DNA of 64,000 nt, from positions 1 through 64,000 of the forward strand of contig JAJRPI010000072.1 of NCBI GenBank assembly GCA_024280895.1, given 5' to 3'. Positions 1 to 8,773 of the stretch are shown piece by piece (positions within the stretch are counted from its first letter, which is position 1; each line of letters opens with the position of its first letter). Both the position numbers and the translations under genes were made by a program. The notes below the pieces were generated by a model, which saw only the letters and a program-made list of their open reading frames with translations, was not told the origin of the DNA and searched no databases. This stretch comes from Alphaproteobacteria bacterium (GTDB lineage Bacteria; Pseudomonadota; Alphaproteobacteria; Rhizobiales; JAKIUO01).

Positions 1-2634
1 CTGGCTGCCAACAACAAATCAAGGATGATCAACTCACCCTTGATCTATACATTATCCCTCACGGTCTATTGTACATCCTGGACGTTTTATGGGGCGGTGG
101 GATCGGCAGCACGCAACGGGCTTGAATTCCTGACGATCTATATTGGCCCGTCCCTGGTTTTCTTTGGCTGGTGGTTTATTTTGCGCAAGCTGGTGCGCAT
201 CAGCAAATCTCATCATATCACCTCGATTGCCGATTTCATCTCCTCGCGCTATGGCAAGAGCGCGCGCCTGGCCGCTTTGGTGACCATTATGGCGGTGATC
301 GGCACGACCCCCTATATCGCCTTGCAGCTTAAAGCCGTTGCCACCAGTTTCAATGTCATCACGCAAGGGCCAAACCTGCCAATTATCGCCTCTGATGTCG
401 CTCACAGTTTTTATTCCGATACGGGCTTTTGGGTCGCCGCCTCGATGGGCATTTTCCTTGTCTTGTTTGGCACCAGAACCGTTGGCGTTGAAGAACATCA
501 CCACGGGGTCGTGGCAGCCATCGCTATTGAGTCACTGGTCAAACTATTCGCCTTTCTCGCCGTTGGCATTTTTGTGATGTTCAGCGTGCGAGCGCCGGGC
601 GGCGGCAATGTGTTATCCGCCATCGCACTTGACCCAGCTCTCTCAGAGCGTTTTTCGTTTCCCGATCAGTTCGGGCCACGCTGGTTGACCATGCTGATCC
701 TGTCGGCCTCGGCGATCATCTGCCTGCCGCGCCAGTTTCAAATCACCGTTGTGGAAATTGCCAATGAGCGCAATCTGCAAAAGGCCTCCTGGCTGTTCCC
801 TCTATATCTTTTGCTGATCTCCTTGTTTGTTATTCCCATCGCGGTGGCCGGTCTAACCATTTTGCCCGCTGGCTCCAACCCCGATCAGTTTTTGCTCACC
901 GTTCCCATGGCTCTTGGCTATGAAGAGCTCTCCTTGCTGGCCTTTATCGGCGGCTTCTCATCGGCAACCTCCATGATGATGGTGGCCAGCATGGCCTTAT
1001 CGATCATGATCTCCAATCATCTTGTCATGCCGCTCCTGCTGCGCCTTCGTCACACAGAGCTGGAGCGGGGCGCGGATTTTACCGGCATCTTGCTGACCAT
1101 CCGGCGCATCAGCATCGCCGCCATCCTCATACTGGGCTATATCTATTATCGCTTCAGCACCGGCTCAGACGCGCTGGCCTCCATCGGCCTTATTGCCTTT
1201 GCCGCCTCTGCGCAGTTTTTGCCCGTTATCATTGGCGGCATCTTTTGGAAAAATGGCACGGAGCTTGGTGCCTTTGTCGGCCTCAGCGCCGGCTTTATCG
1301 TCTGGGCTTTCACCCTACTCTTACCAGTGTTCGAACATGCAGGCCTGATCAACGGCATACTTGAAAACGGCCTCTATGGCATCGCCTTTTTGCGCCCCGA
1401 AGCTTTATTTGGGGCGACCGGCTGGGACCCTTTGGTGCATTCCTTGTTCTGGAGCTATTGCGCCAATATCGGCATTTATATTTTCATCTCGCTGACCCTG
1501 AAGCCTGGGGCGCTGGAGCGATTGCAAGGCTCCTTGTTTGTCGATGCGTTCAAAACTCCGTTTAACCCGGACGTTCATCTTTCTGGTCGCTCGGTGCGCT
1601 CTGGCGAACTGGTGGCCCTTAGCCAGCGCATCCTTGGTACCGGCCCAACACAAAAACTGTTTCAAGAGTTTTCAAAAAAGCAAGGGGTCACAGGTTTGCC
1701 AGAACCCGATGCCTCGCTTGTCGCCGCTGTTGAACGCCAAATGGCTGGCAGTATTGGCGCGGCGTCCGCGCGCATCATGGTCTCACGTGTTATTGAGGGC
1801 GAAGAAATCGGCATTGATGAAATGATCGAGATTCTGGATGAGACGCAGCAGGTCATTGCTTACTCGCACCAGCTGGAACAAAAATCGCAACAGCTGGAAG
1901 AAACCACCGCCCGCCTGCGCGCCGCCAATGATCAGCTCAAACGCATGGATCGGCACAAGGATGATTTTTTGAGCCATGTCTCCCATGAGCTGCGCACCCC
2001 CATGACCTCGATCCGCAGTTTTTCGGAAATCCTGCTCGACACCGACAATCTGGACGGGCAAAAACATGAACAGTTCTTGAAAATCATCGTGTCTGAAAGC
2101 CAACGCCTGACACGCTTGCTCGACGAGATCCTTGATATCAATCTGCTCGAAAATGATTATGGTATGTGGGAAGCCAAATCCATCCAACCCTCGATTATCC
2201 TGCGAGAAGCCATTGCCTCTCTGGATGGTCTTGTACAGCAAAAAAATGTCACGCTAACCGACCGTTCAACCCCCAGCAGCTGGTCAACTCATGCCGACCC
2301 TGATCGTCTGAAACAGGTCTATATCAACATATTGTCCAACGCCATCAAGTTCAGCGACCAAAAACAGCCGCGCGTCTCTATCGATACGAGGGTCGAAAAT
2401 GGCAGTTTCAGCACTATCATTGCCGATAATGGCCCCGGCATCGCGCTCGACGATCAAAACGCCATCTTCGCTAAATATCAGCGCAAACAGCCAAGTGCAC
2501 AGGGCATTGGCCTGGGGCTAGCCATTTCCAAACAGATCATCACGCGCATGAAAGGCTCGATTGATGTTAGCTCCAAGCAAGGGCATGGCGCCGTCTTTAC
2601 GGTGACCATTCCCAATATTCGGGCAACCAAATAG
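1..2634 (+). CDS. Sodium:solute symporter-domain sensor histidine kinase (CbrA/CrbS-like), 5' truncated by window edge
   Basis: Frame is open to base 1 (LAANNKSRMINSPLIYTLSLTVYCTSWTFYGAVG...). N-terminal multi-TM SSS-like region; C-terminal HisKA 'DDFLSHVSHELRTPMTSIRSFSEIL' and HATPase 'NILSNAIKFS', 'IADNGPGI', 'GIGLGLAISKQI'. No receiver domain after the kinase. Confidence 0.9.
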   Translation: MAANNKSRMINSPLIYTLSLTVYCTSWTFYGAVGSAARNGLEFLTIYIGPSLVFFGWWFILRKLVRISKSHHITSIADFISSRYGKSARLAALVTIMAVIGTTPYIALQLKAVATSFNVITQGPNLPIIASDVAHSFYSDTGFWVAASMGIFLVLFGTRTVGVEEHHHGVVAAIAIESLVKLFAFLAVGIFVMFSVRAPGGGNVLSAIALDPALSERFSFPDQFGPRWLTMLILSASAIICLPRQFQITVVEIANERNLQKASWLFPLYLLLISLFVIPIAVAGLTILPAGSNPDQFLLTVPMALGYEELSLLAFIGGFSSATSMMMVASMALSIMISNHLVMPLLLRLRHTELERGADFTGILLTIRRISIAAILILGYIYYRFSTGSDALASIGLIAFAASAQFLPVIIGGIFWKNGTELGAFVGLSAGFIVWAFTLLLPVFEHAGLINGILENGLYGIAFLRPEALFGATGWDPLVHSLFWSYCANIGIYIFISLTLKPGALERLQGSLFVDAFKTPFNPDVHLSGRSVRSGELVALSQRILGTGPTQKLFQEFSKKQGVTGLPEPDASLVAAVERQMAGSIGAASARIMVSRVIEGEEIGIDEMIEILDETQQVIAYSHQLEQKSQQLEETTARLRAANDQLKRMDRHKDDFLSHVSHELRTPMTSIRSFSEILLDTDNLDGQKHEQFLKIIVSESQRLTRLLDEILDINLLENDYGMWEAKSIQPSIILREAIASLDGLVQQKNVTLTDRSTPSSWSTHADPDRLKQVYINILSNAIKFSDQKQPRVSIDTRVENGSFSTIIADNGPGIALDDQNAIFAKYQRKQPSAQGIGLGLAISKQIITRMKGSIDVSSKQGHGAVFTVTIPNIRATK

Positions 2635-2675
2635 CGAGCCGACAACTGCCTCGCGACTACACCTAAACTTCAACA

Positions 2676-4862
2676 TCAATCCCTTTGCTTGGCCTGTATG
2701 CGCATGGCGTGCAAAATGGGTTCGGTATAGCCGCTTGGTTGCTCGCAGCCCTTGAAAACGAGATCGCAGGCGGCTTTAAAAGCGAGACTACCCTCAAAGT
2801 CATCGGCCCCATTCTTTTGATTTACAAGCGCTCGATAAGTCGGATCACCAGCATTTTGCTGATCGACCACACGCGCCATGCGCTGCATGCTTTCCATGAT
2901 CTGCTCGCTCGTGCAAATACCATGATGTAGCCAGTTGGCCATATGCTGCGAAGATATCCGCAAGGTAGCGCGATCTTCCATCAAACCTACATTATGAATG
3001 TCCGGCACTTTCGAACAGCCAATGCCAGCATCAATCCAGCGCGACACATAGCCAAGAATACCTTGGGCATTATTATCAAGCTCAAGCGCTATTTCGTCGG
3101 CGCTCCATGAGGGGTTTGCGGCAACAGGAATTTCCAAAAGCTGATCGAGCGTCGCGCGGCTTTGCCCTTGCAGAGCGGCTTGGCGATCCGCGACCAGCAC
3201 CTCATGATAATGAAGAGCATGCAAAACCGCAGCTGTTGGCGAGGGCACCCATGCGGTGTTGGCGCCAGCCTTTGGATGCGCGCCTTTTTGCTCCAGCATA
3301 TCAGACATCAAATCCGGCATGGCCCACATGCCCTTGCCGATCTGCGCATGCCCCGGCAAGCCACAAGCCAGTCCCACATCCACATTCCAGTCTTCGTAGG
3401 CACCAATCCAGGTAGCGCTTTTCATATCGCCCTTGCGCACCATCGGTCCCGCTTCCATCGAAGTGTGGATCTCGTCGCCCGTGCGATCAAGAAACCCGGT
3501 ATTGATGAAAAAGATACGTTCACTAGTTGCGCGGATACATTCCTTCAGGTTCAGCGTCGTGCGCCGCTCTTCATCCATGATGCCAATCTTGATGGTATTG
3601 GTCTCTAGCTCCAGCAATTGCTCTATGCGTGAAAATAGCTCATGGGTAAAAGCCGCCTCACGAGGGCCGTGCATTTTCGGCTTGACGATATAGATAGATC
3701 CCGCGCGACTATTCCGCAGGCCCCCTGGCCTGTCCAGATCATGAAGCGCCATAAGGCTGGTAAAGATGCCATCAAGGATCCCTTCAAAAACCGGGTGCCC
3801 GCGCTCATCACGCAAAATATCTATGGTCATCAGATGCCCCACATTGCGCACCAGCATCAAGGCACGCCCGCTCAACGTGAAGCGCCCCCCCTCGCAACCT
3901 CGATAAACGCGGTCATCATTCAGCGTGCGCGTAATAATCTCGCTTTTTTTCTCGATCGTTTGCGATAGATCGCCCTTCATAAGGCCAAGCCAGTTACGAT
4001 AAACGCCAATTTTGTCACTGGTATCCACTACCGCCACACTGTCTTCGCAATCCATGATGGTTGAAAGGGCAGCCTCGACCACCAGATCCGCGATACCGGC
4101 ACGGTCCTGCTTGCCAATCAACGAGTTCCGATCGATACGAATTTCCACATGCAAGCCGTGATTGCGCAGCAAAATGCCGCGAGGATTTTTAGAACTTCCC
4201 CGATAGCCCGCCAGCTGCTTGTTGTCCGCAAGAGTGGTTGCCTGCCCGTCGGACAATTCAACCATTAGCGCTCCATCGACAATCGTTAGGGAGGCCGCAT
4301 CTGCGTAAGACCCCAATGCGAGAGGAAAAGAGCGATCCAGGAAGCGTCGCCCAAAGGCGATCACTTTTTCACCCCGCTCTGGAACATAGTCACCAGAGGG
4401 AGCTTGCCCATCGTAAGGAATGGCATCGGTGCCATATAGTGCATCGTACAAACTACCCCAGCGCGCATTGACAGCATTGAGGGCATATCTCGCATTGCTC
4501 ACCGGCACGACGAGCTGCGGACCGGCAATGTCGGCGATCTCCACATCGACATTTTTTGTCGTAACGCTAAAATCTTCACCCTCAGCTTCCAGATAGCCGA
4601 TTTCCAGCAAAAAGCTGCTATAGGCGTTTGCATCAATAGGTTGGTTTTTATGCGAGAGATGCCAGGCGTCAATTTTTGTTTGCAGGGCCTCTCGCTCTTC
4701 CAGCAATGCCTTATTGACCGGCGTAAGATCATTGACGATCTGCGCGACGCCTTGCCAAAATTCGCGCTCGTCAATCGGCAGACCCGGCAAAGCTTCATCC
4801 TTGATGAAAGCGGCAAATTCTGGATTGATAGTAAGACCTTCAACGGTCAATTCTCGTGTCAT
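2676..4862 (-). CDS. glcB: Malate synthase G
   Basis: 728 aa from [36 protein letters not shown]; malate synthase G-like throughout ([48 protein letters not shown]). ORF track start at 5087 is an over-extension into the upstream regulator. Confidence 0.95.
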   Translation of the reverse strand: MTRELTVEGLTINPEFAAFIKDEALPGLPIDEREFWQGVAQIVNDLTPVNKALLEEREALQTKIDAWHLSHKNQPIDANAYSSFLLEIGYLEAEGEDFSVTTKNVDVEIADIAGPQLVVPVSNARYALNAVNARWGSLYDALYGTDAIPYDGQAPSGDYVPERGEKVIAFGRRFLDRSFPLALGSYADAASLTIVDGALMVELSDGQATTLADNKQLAGYRGSSKNPRGILLRNHGLHVEIRIDRNSLIGKQDRAGIADLVVEAALSTIMDCEDSVAVVDTSDKIGVYRNWLGLMKGDLSQTIEKKSEIITRTLNDDRVYRGCEGGRFTLSGRALMLVRNVGHLMTIDILRDERGHPVFEGILDGIFTSLMALHDLDRPGGLRNSRAGSIYIVKPKMHGPREAAFTHELFSRIEQLLELETNTIKIGIMDEERRTTLNLKECIRATSERIFFINTGFLDRTGDEIHTSMEAGPMVRKGDMKSATWIGAYEDWNVDVGLACGLPGHAQIGKGMWAMPDLMSDMLEQKGAHPKAGANTAWVPSPTAAVLHALHYHEVLVADRQAALQGQSRATLDQLLEIPVAANPSWSADEIALELDNNAQGILGYVSRWIDAGIGCSKVPDIHNVGLMEDRATLRISSQHMANWLHHGICTSEQIMESMQRMARVVDQQNAGDPTYRALVNQKNGADDFEGSLAFKAACDLVFKGCEQPSGYTEPILHAMRIQAKQRD

Positions 4863-4902
4863 ATCACGATCCCTTATTGTTATTATTATTTGAGTTGGGC
4901 GA

Positions 4903-6318
4903 TTAGGCGGAGATATAAGCTGAGGCACCACGCCTGTTAGCGTCAAGATTGAGCTTATGATGAGCGGGCGGGAAAGCGCGCTCGGAACACTCAAGCCGCG
5001 GACATACCCGGCATGAAATACCAATCGGCACGATATTGCGCGCATCATCGAGTTGAATACCGTCCGAATAAACCAGCTGCCTGGCATATTCTATATCGAC
5101 GCCAAGGCCGATGGACAAATGACGCATCTGTGCGCCATAGCGGTTTTCACCTTTGACAATGGTGCGCGCGATACAAAAGAACCGCTTGCGGTCAGGCATC
5201 TCGGAAATCTGCACATTGATATTGCCGGGATGCAAAAATGCCGTATAGACATTCCAGCGTGGACAGGCACCAGAATGACGCGGAATATGGATACCGGACA
5301 AAGAAAAACGCTTGGAAATATTGCCGGCAATGTCCGAGCGCACCATATGAAAAGGCAAGCCCTTGGCACCGGGTTTTTGCAAGGTGGTGAGGCGATGACA
5401 TGTTTGCTCGAAGCTGACAAAAAACTGCTGCGATAGCAGATCAATATCATATCGCACACTCTTTGCCGCTGACAAAATCTGTTCATAGGGCATCAAGATC
5501 GCCCCAGCGCAATAATTGGCGAGCGCCGTTTTAGCAAGAATTTGCGCATCCATGCTGGGAAAATTACCTTCACTGACAAGGGTCTCGATCTCATGCTCAC
5601 CCGCCAGTAACGCGGTTTGTACCGCCACTTGAAACGCCCGGCTACGCGAAGACAGGTTTTGCGCAATCTCCAGCTTGCGGCTAGAGGGATCAAAACGCCG
5701 CGCCAAACGATTTGGCAGACCGACAAATCTGGTGTGAACATCAAACGCGTTGAGCAAAAACGTCACCAACCCCTGCATGCGCTCATCGTCAGATTGAGCA
5801 AAATCCGAGCGCACTCTTGTGGCGACCTTTTCCAGACTTGGAAAAAAATTGGAATTGGCCTGTAAAAAATCCGACACCGGCTCACTTGCCAAGCCAGGCT
5901 GTTCGCCCTCTTCTTCGCTTGCACTCTCACTACTTGCGCCATTTTTTTTCAACCGCTGAAAGCTGTCATAAAGATGCAATAGAGCCTTGGCGATGGCCGG
6001 ATTTGAGCTCACCACATCGCGCACATCCATATTGGTAATATCGATATCAGCGAAAATATCGTCGCCAAAACACTCCATCAGATCATTGGCCACACTGGCC
6101 TCGTCGCCCTCAGACAGATCGGTAATTTCGAGACCAAAATAACCCGCCAGCTTCAATAAAAGCGGCACCGTGACATTGCGCCGATTATGCTCAATCAGAT
6201 TGAGATAGCTGGGAGAAATACCAAGGGCGGAGGCCAGATCAGACTGGTTCATGCTGCGCTGGCGACGCAAGCGCCTGATCTTCCCGCCAATGCGGGGTTG
6301 GGCCGAAACATTTGCCAT
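4903..6318 (-). CDS. XRE-family transcriptional regulator, RamB/ScfR-like (short-chain fatty acid / glyoxylate regulator family)
   Basis: N-terminal HTH '[37 protein letters not shown]' plus long C-terminal domain with clustered cysteines ([16 protein letters not shown]) typical of this regulator family; next to glcB and aceA. Confidence 0.85.
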   Translation of the reverse strand: MANVSAQPRIGGKIRRLRRQRSMNQSDLASALGISPSYLNLIEHNRRNVTVPLLLKLAGYFGLEITDLSEGDEASVANDLMECFGDDIFADIDITNMDVRDVVSSNPAIAKALLHLYDSFQRLKKNGASSESASEEEGEQPGLASEPVSDFLQANSNFFPSLEKVATRVRSDFAQSDDERMQGLVTFLLNAFDVHTRFVGLPNRLARRFDPSSRKLEIAQNLSSRSRAFQVAVQTALLAGEHEIETLVSEGNFPSMDAQILAKTALANYCAGAILMPYEQILSAAKSVRYDIDLLSQQFFVSFEQTCHRLTTLQKPGAKGLPFHMVRSDIAGNISKRFSLSGIHIPRHSGACPRWNVYTAFLHPGNINVQISEMPDRKRFFCIARTIVKGENRYGAQMRHLSIGLGVDIEYARQLVYSDGIQLDDARNIVPIGISCRVCPRLECSERAFPPAHHKLNLDANRRGASAYISA

Positions 6319-6409
6319 ATCTTCTCCTCAGGGCAATGATCACGACAGGCGCATGATCAAACATTCAACATGTATAATTTTCAAACTTTACAAAATAGAC
6401 CGGATTGAC

Positions 6410-6424
6410 TGTAAATTATTTACA
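6410..6424. promoter_or_regulatory. Perfect palindrome TGTAAAT-T-ATTTACA within a cluster of TTTACA motifs; candidate operator
   Basis: 7+1+7 perfect inverted repeat; additional TTTACA at 6387, 6427 and 6479, in the divergent intergenic region upstream of the XRE regulator. Confidence 0.45.
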
Positions 6425-6592
6425 CCTTTACAAGCGCTATAGCTGAATTATCTTGCGCTTTACTTTGGATGTCAATATTTTACAGACATGATGTTAATTC
6501 AGGCAACAAGCCGTGTGAGTAACAGTTCTGATCTCTAAAGCTGATAAGCACATGAGGTTATGTCAAAGCAAGTCAATTAAAGGAATGACAAG

Positions 6593-6850
6593 ATGACACT
6601 TCAGGAAACCACGACCCCGCAGACTTCTCCTTTGCAAAACGAGTGCATTACAATTATTGCCCGCAGTCCCGGACAAGCTCTTAAAGAGTTTCACCGTCGC
6701 GGTCTTGGTAAGCAGGGTTATGCGATTTGCGGCCGTGTGGTTCCCCACAAATTTGAAGTGATCAATGATGATGGCGCGTCCGAAGAGCTGTTCAATGGCG
6801 AACATTTTTATTCGGCGACGTTTTTCCGCAGGGAAGAACAGCCCCGCTAG
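6593..6850 (+). CDS. Small hypothetical protein (85 aa)
   Basis: ORF 'MTLQETTTPQTSPLQNECITIIARSPGQALKEFHRRGLGKQGYAICGRVVPHKFEVINDDGASEELFNGEHFYSATFFRREEQPR' preceded by 'aaaggaatgacaag'; between the divergent regulator and aceA. Confidence 0.7.
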   Translation: MTLQETTTPQTSPLQNECITIIARSPGQALKEFHRRGLGKQGYAICGRVVPHKFEVINDDGASEELFNGEHFYSATFFRREEQPR

Positions 6851-6933
6851 TCTCGCGTAGATTTCTCTCTGAGTGATTTTGCGGCATCCAAACTGGGAAA
6901 TCACTCTCCTCTCTTCCTTCCAACTAAACCTCT

Positions 6934-6961
6934 CATCAACAGCTCTTGCGAGTTTTTGATG
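6934..6961 (+). promoter_or_regulatory. Hairpin in the intergenic/leader region upstream of aceA
   Basis: CATCAACAGCTC-TTGC-GAGTTTTTGATG: 12-bp stem with two mismatches and a 4-nt loop, one of three inverted repeats between 6851 and 7062. Confidence 0.35.
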
Positions 6962-7095
6962 GAAGGTTTCTTTTTGCCTTTCCACTTGATTTGGAAGTGG
7001 GGCCATTTGGCTTGGAAGAGCAACCGCACAGCCATCAATATTCTTAAAGAATCGAAAATCCCATGAAGCCAATGATCTTATCCAAAGACCAAACC

Positions 7096-8691
7096 ATGTC
7101 GCAATATCAAGACGACATCAAAAACACATCGACCCTGAAAGAGGCACAAGGTAAATCCTGGGATGCTATCAGCTCCCAATCTGTCGCCCGCATGCGCGCG
7201 CAGAACAGATTTAAAACGGGGCTGGATATTGCCCAATATACCGCTGACATCATGCGCGCCGATATGGACCGATATGATGCAGATAGCGCCAACTACACCC
7301 AATCGCTTGGATGCTGGCACGGCTTTATCGGCCAACAAAAAATGATCTCTATCAAAAAGCATTTTGGTGGCCAGACCGATGGCCGCTATTTGTACCTGTC
7401 GGGCTGGATGGTGGCGGCGCTGCGATCGCAGTTTGGCCCCCTGCCCGATCAGTCCATGCACGAAAAGACATCTGTGGCAGCACTGATCGCTGAGCTTTAC
7501 ACCTTCCTTCGCCAAGCAGACGCGCGGGAGCTGGGAGGCTTGTTCCGCGAACTGGATGCAGCCAAAGCCGCTGGCGATAGCGCCAAAGAAAAAGTTACAC
7601 AAGAGGCTATCGATGGCCATGTCACCCATGTAGTGCCGATCATTGCAGATATTGACGCGGGCTTTGGCAATGCGGAAGCAACCTATCTCATGGCCAAGCA
7701 GATGATTGAAGCTGGTGCCTGTTGCATCCAGATCGAAAATCAGGTGTCGGACGAAAAACAATGCGGCCATCAAGATGGCAAGGTCACCGTGCCTCATGTC
7801 GATTTTATCGCCAAGCTGCGCGCCGTTCGTTACGCCTTTCTTGAACTTGGCATTGATAATGGCATCATCGTCGCGCGCACAGATAGCCTGGGCGCTGGCC
7901 TCACCAAACAAATCGCCGTCACCAGCGAACCTGGAGATCTTGGCGACCAGTATAACGCTTTCCTTGATTGCGAAGAAATATCACAAGAGAGCATGAAAAA
8001 TGGCGATGTCATTCTCAAGCAGAACGGCAAACTGGTGCGTCCAAAGCGTCTTCCCAGTAATCTGTTCCAGTTCAAGCAAGGCACTGGCGAAGCACGCTGC
8101 GTGCTTGATAGCATCACCTCTTTGCAAAATGGGGCCGACCTTTTGTGGATCGAAACGGAAAAACCTCATATCGAGCAAATCGGCGGTATGGTCAATGCAA
8201 TCCGCGAGGTCATTCCTAACGCCAAGCTGGTCTACAATAATAGCCCCTCGTTCAACTGGACCCTCAACTTCCGTCAGCAAATGTTTGATGCCATGAGTGA
8301 GGCCGGTGAAGATGTCTCGGCGTATAATCGGGATGATCTGATGGATGCCAAATATGATGAAACAGATTTGGGCATGCGGGCCGATGATAAAATCCGTACC
8401 TTCCAGGCCGATGCGGCACGTGAAGCAGGGATCTTCCATCACCTCATCACGCTACCGACCTATCACACTGCGGCACTCTCAACCGATAATCTGTCAAAAG
8501 AATATTTCGGCGAGCAGGGTATGCTTGGCTACGTCCTTGGGGTGCAGCGCAAAGAGATCCGCGAAGGCATCGCCTGCGTCAAACATCAAAACATGTCAGG
8601 TTCCGACATCGGTGATGATCACAAGGAAGCGTTCTGCGGTGATGCTGCGTTAAAAGCTGGCGGTAAAGACAACACCATGAACCAGTTCTAA
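7096..8691 (+). CDS. aceA: Isocitrate lyase (long, Pseudomonas-type)
   Basis: Starts MSQYQDDIKNTSTLKEAQG; contains QSLGCWHGFIGQQK, catalytic 'DEKQCGHQDGK', 'IVARTDSLGAGLTKQIAVTSEPGDLGDQYN', 'NSPSFNWTLNF'; about 531 aa. ORF track start at 7063 possible but less likely. Confidence 0.95.
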   Translation: MSQYQDDIKNTSTLKEAQGKSWDAISSQSVARMRAQNRFKTGLDIAQYTADIMRADMDRYDADSANYTQSLGCWHGFIGQQKMISIKKHFGGQTDGRYLYLSGWMVAALRSQFGPLPDQSMHEKTSVAALIAELYTFLRQADARELGGLFRELDAAKAAGDSAKEKVTQEAIDGHVTHVVPIIADIDAGFGNAEATYLMAKQMIEAGACCIQIENQVSDEKQCGHQDGKVTVPHVDFIAKLRAVRYAFLELGIDNGIIVARTDSLGAGLTKQIAVTSEPGDLGDQYNAFLDCEEISQESMKNGDVILKQNGKLVRPKRLPSNLFQFKQGTGEARCVLDSITSLQNGADLLWIETEKPHIEQIGGMVNAIREVIPNAKLVYNNSPSFNWTLNFRQQMFDAMSEAGEDVSAYNRDDLMDAKYDETDLGMRADDKIRTFQADAAREAGIFHHLITLPTYHTAALSTDNLSKEYFGEQGMLGYVLGVQRKEIREGIACVKHQNMSGSDIGDDHKEAFCGDAALKAGGKDNTMNQF

Positions 8692-8736
8692 AACAAGGTT
8701 TTCGCTCAATAATAAGAATGAGGCCAAACAACCTTG

Positions 8737-8765
8737 GGGCCGGTTCATTTGAACCGGCCCTTTTT
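8737..8765. terminator. Rho-independent terminator downstream of aceA
   Basis: GGGCCGGTTC-ATTT-GAACCGGCCC-TTTTTC: perfect 10-bp stem, 4-nt loop, T-tract; between convergent aceA and the helicase gene. Confidence 0.9.
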
Positions 8766-8773
8766 CTTTTGTT

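Noticed and set aside
4863-5087. N-terminal extension of the malate synthase ORF
   Set aside because: The extra 75 aa overlap the 3' end of the XRE regulator and do not resemble malate synthase; MTRELTVEG at 4862 is the natural start.
7078-7911. 277-aa minus-strand ORF inside aceA
   Set aside because: Antisense to a confidently identified isocitrate lyase; sequence shows shadow-ORF composition and no domain.
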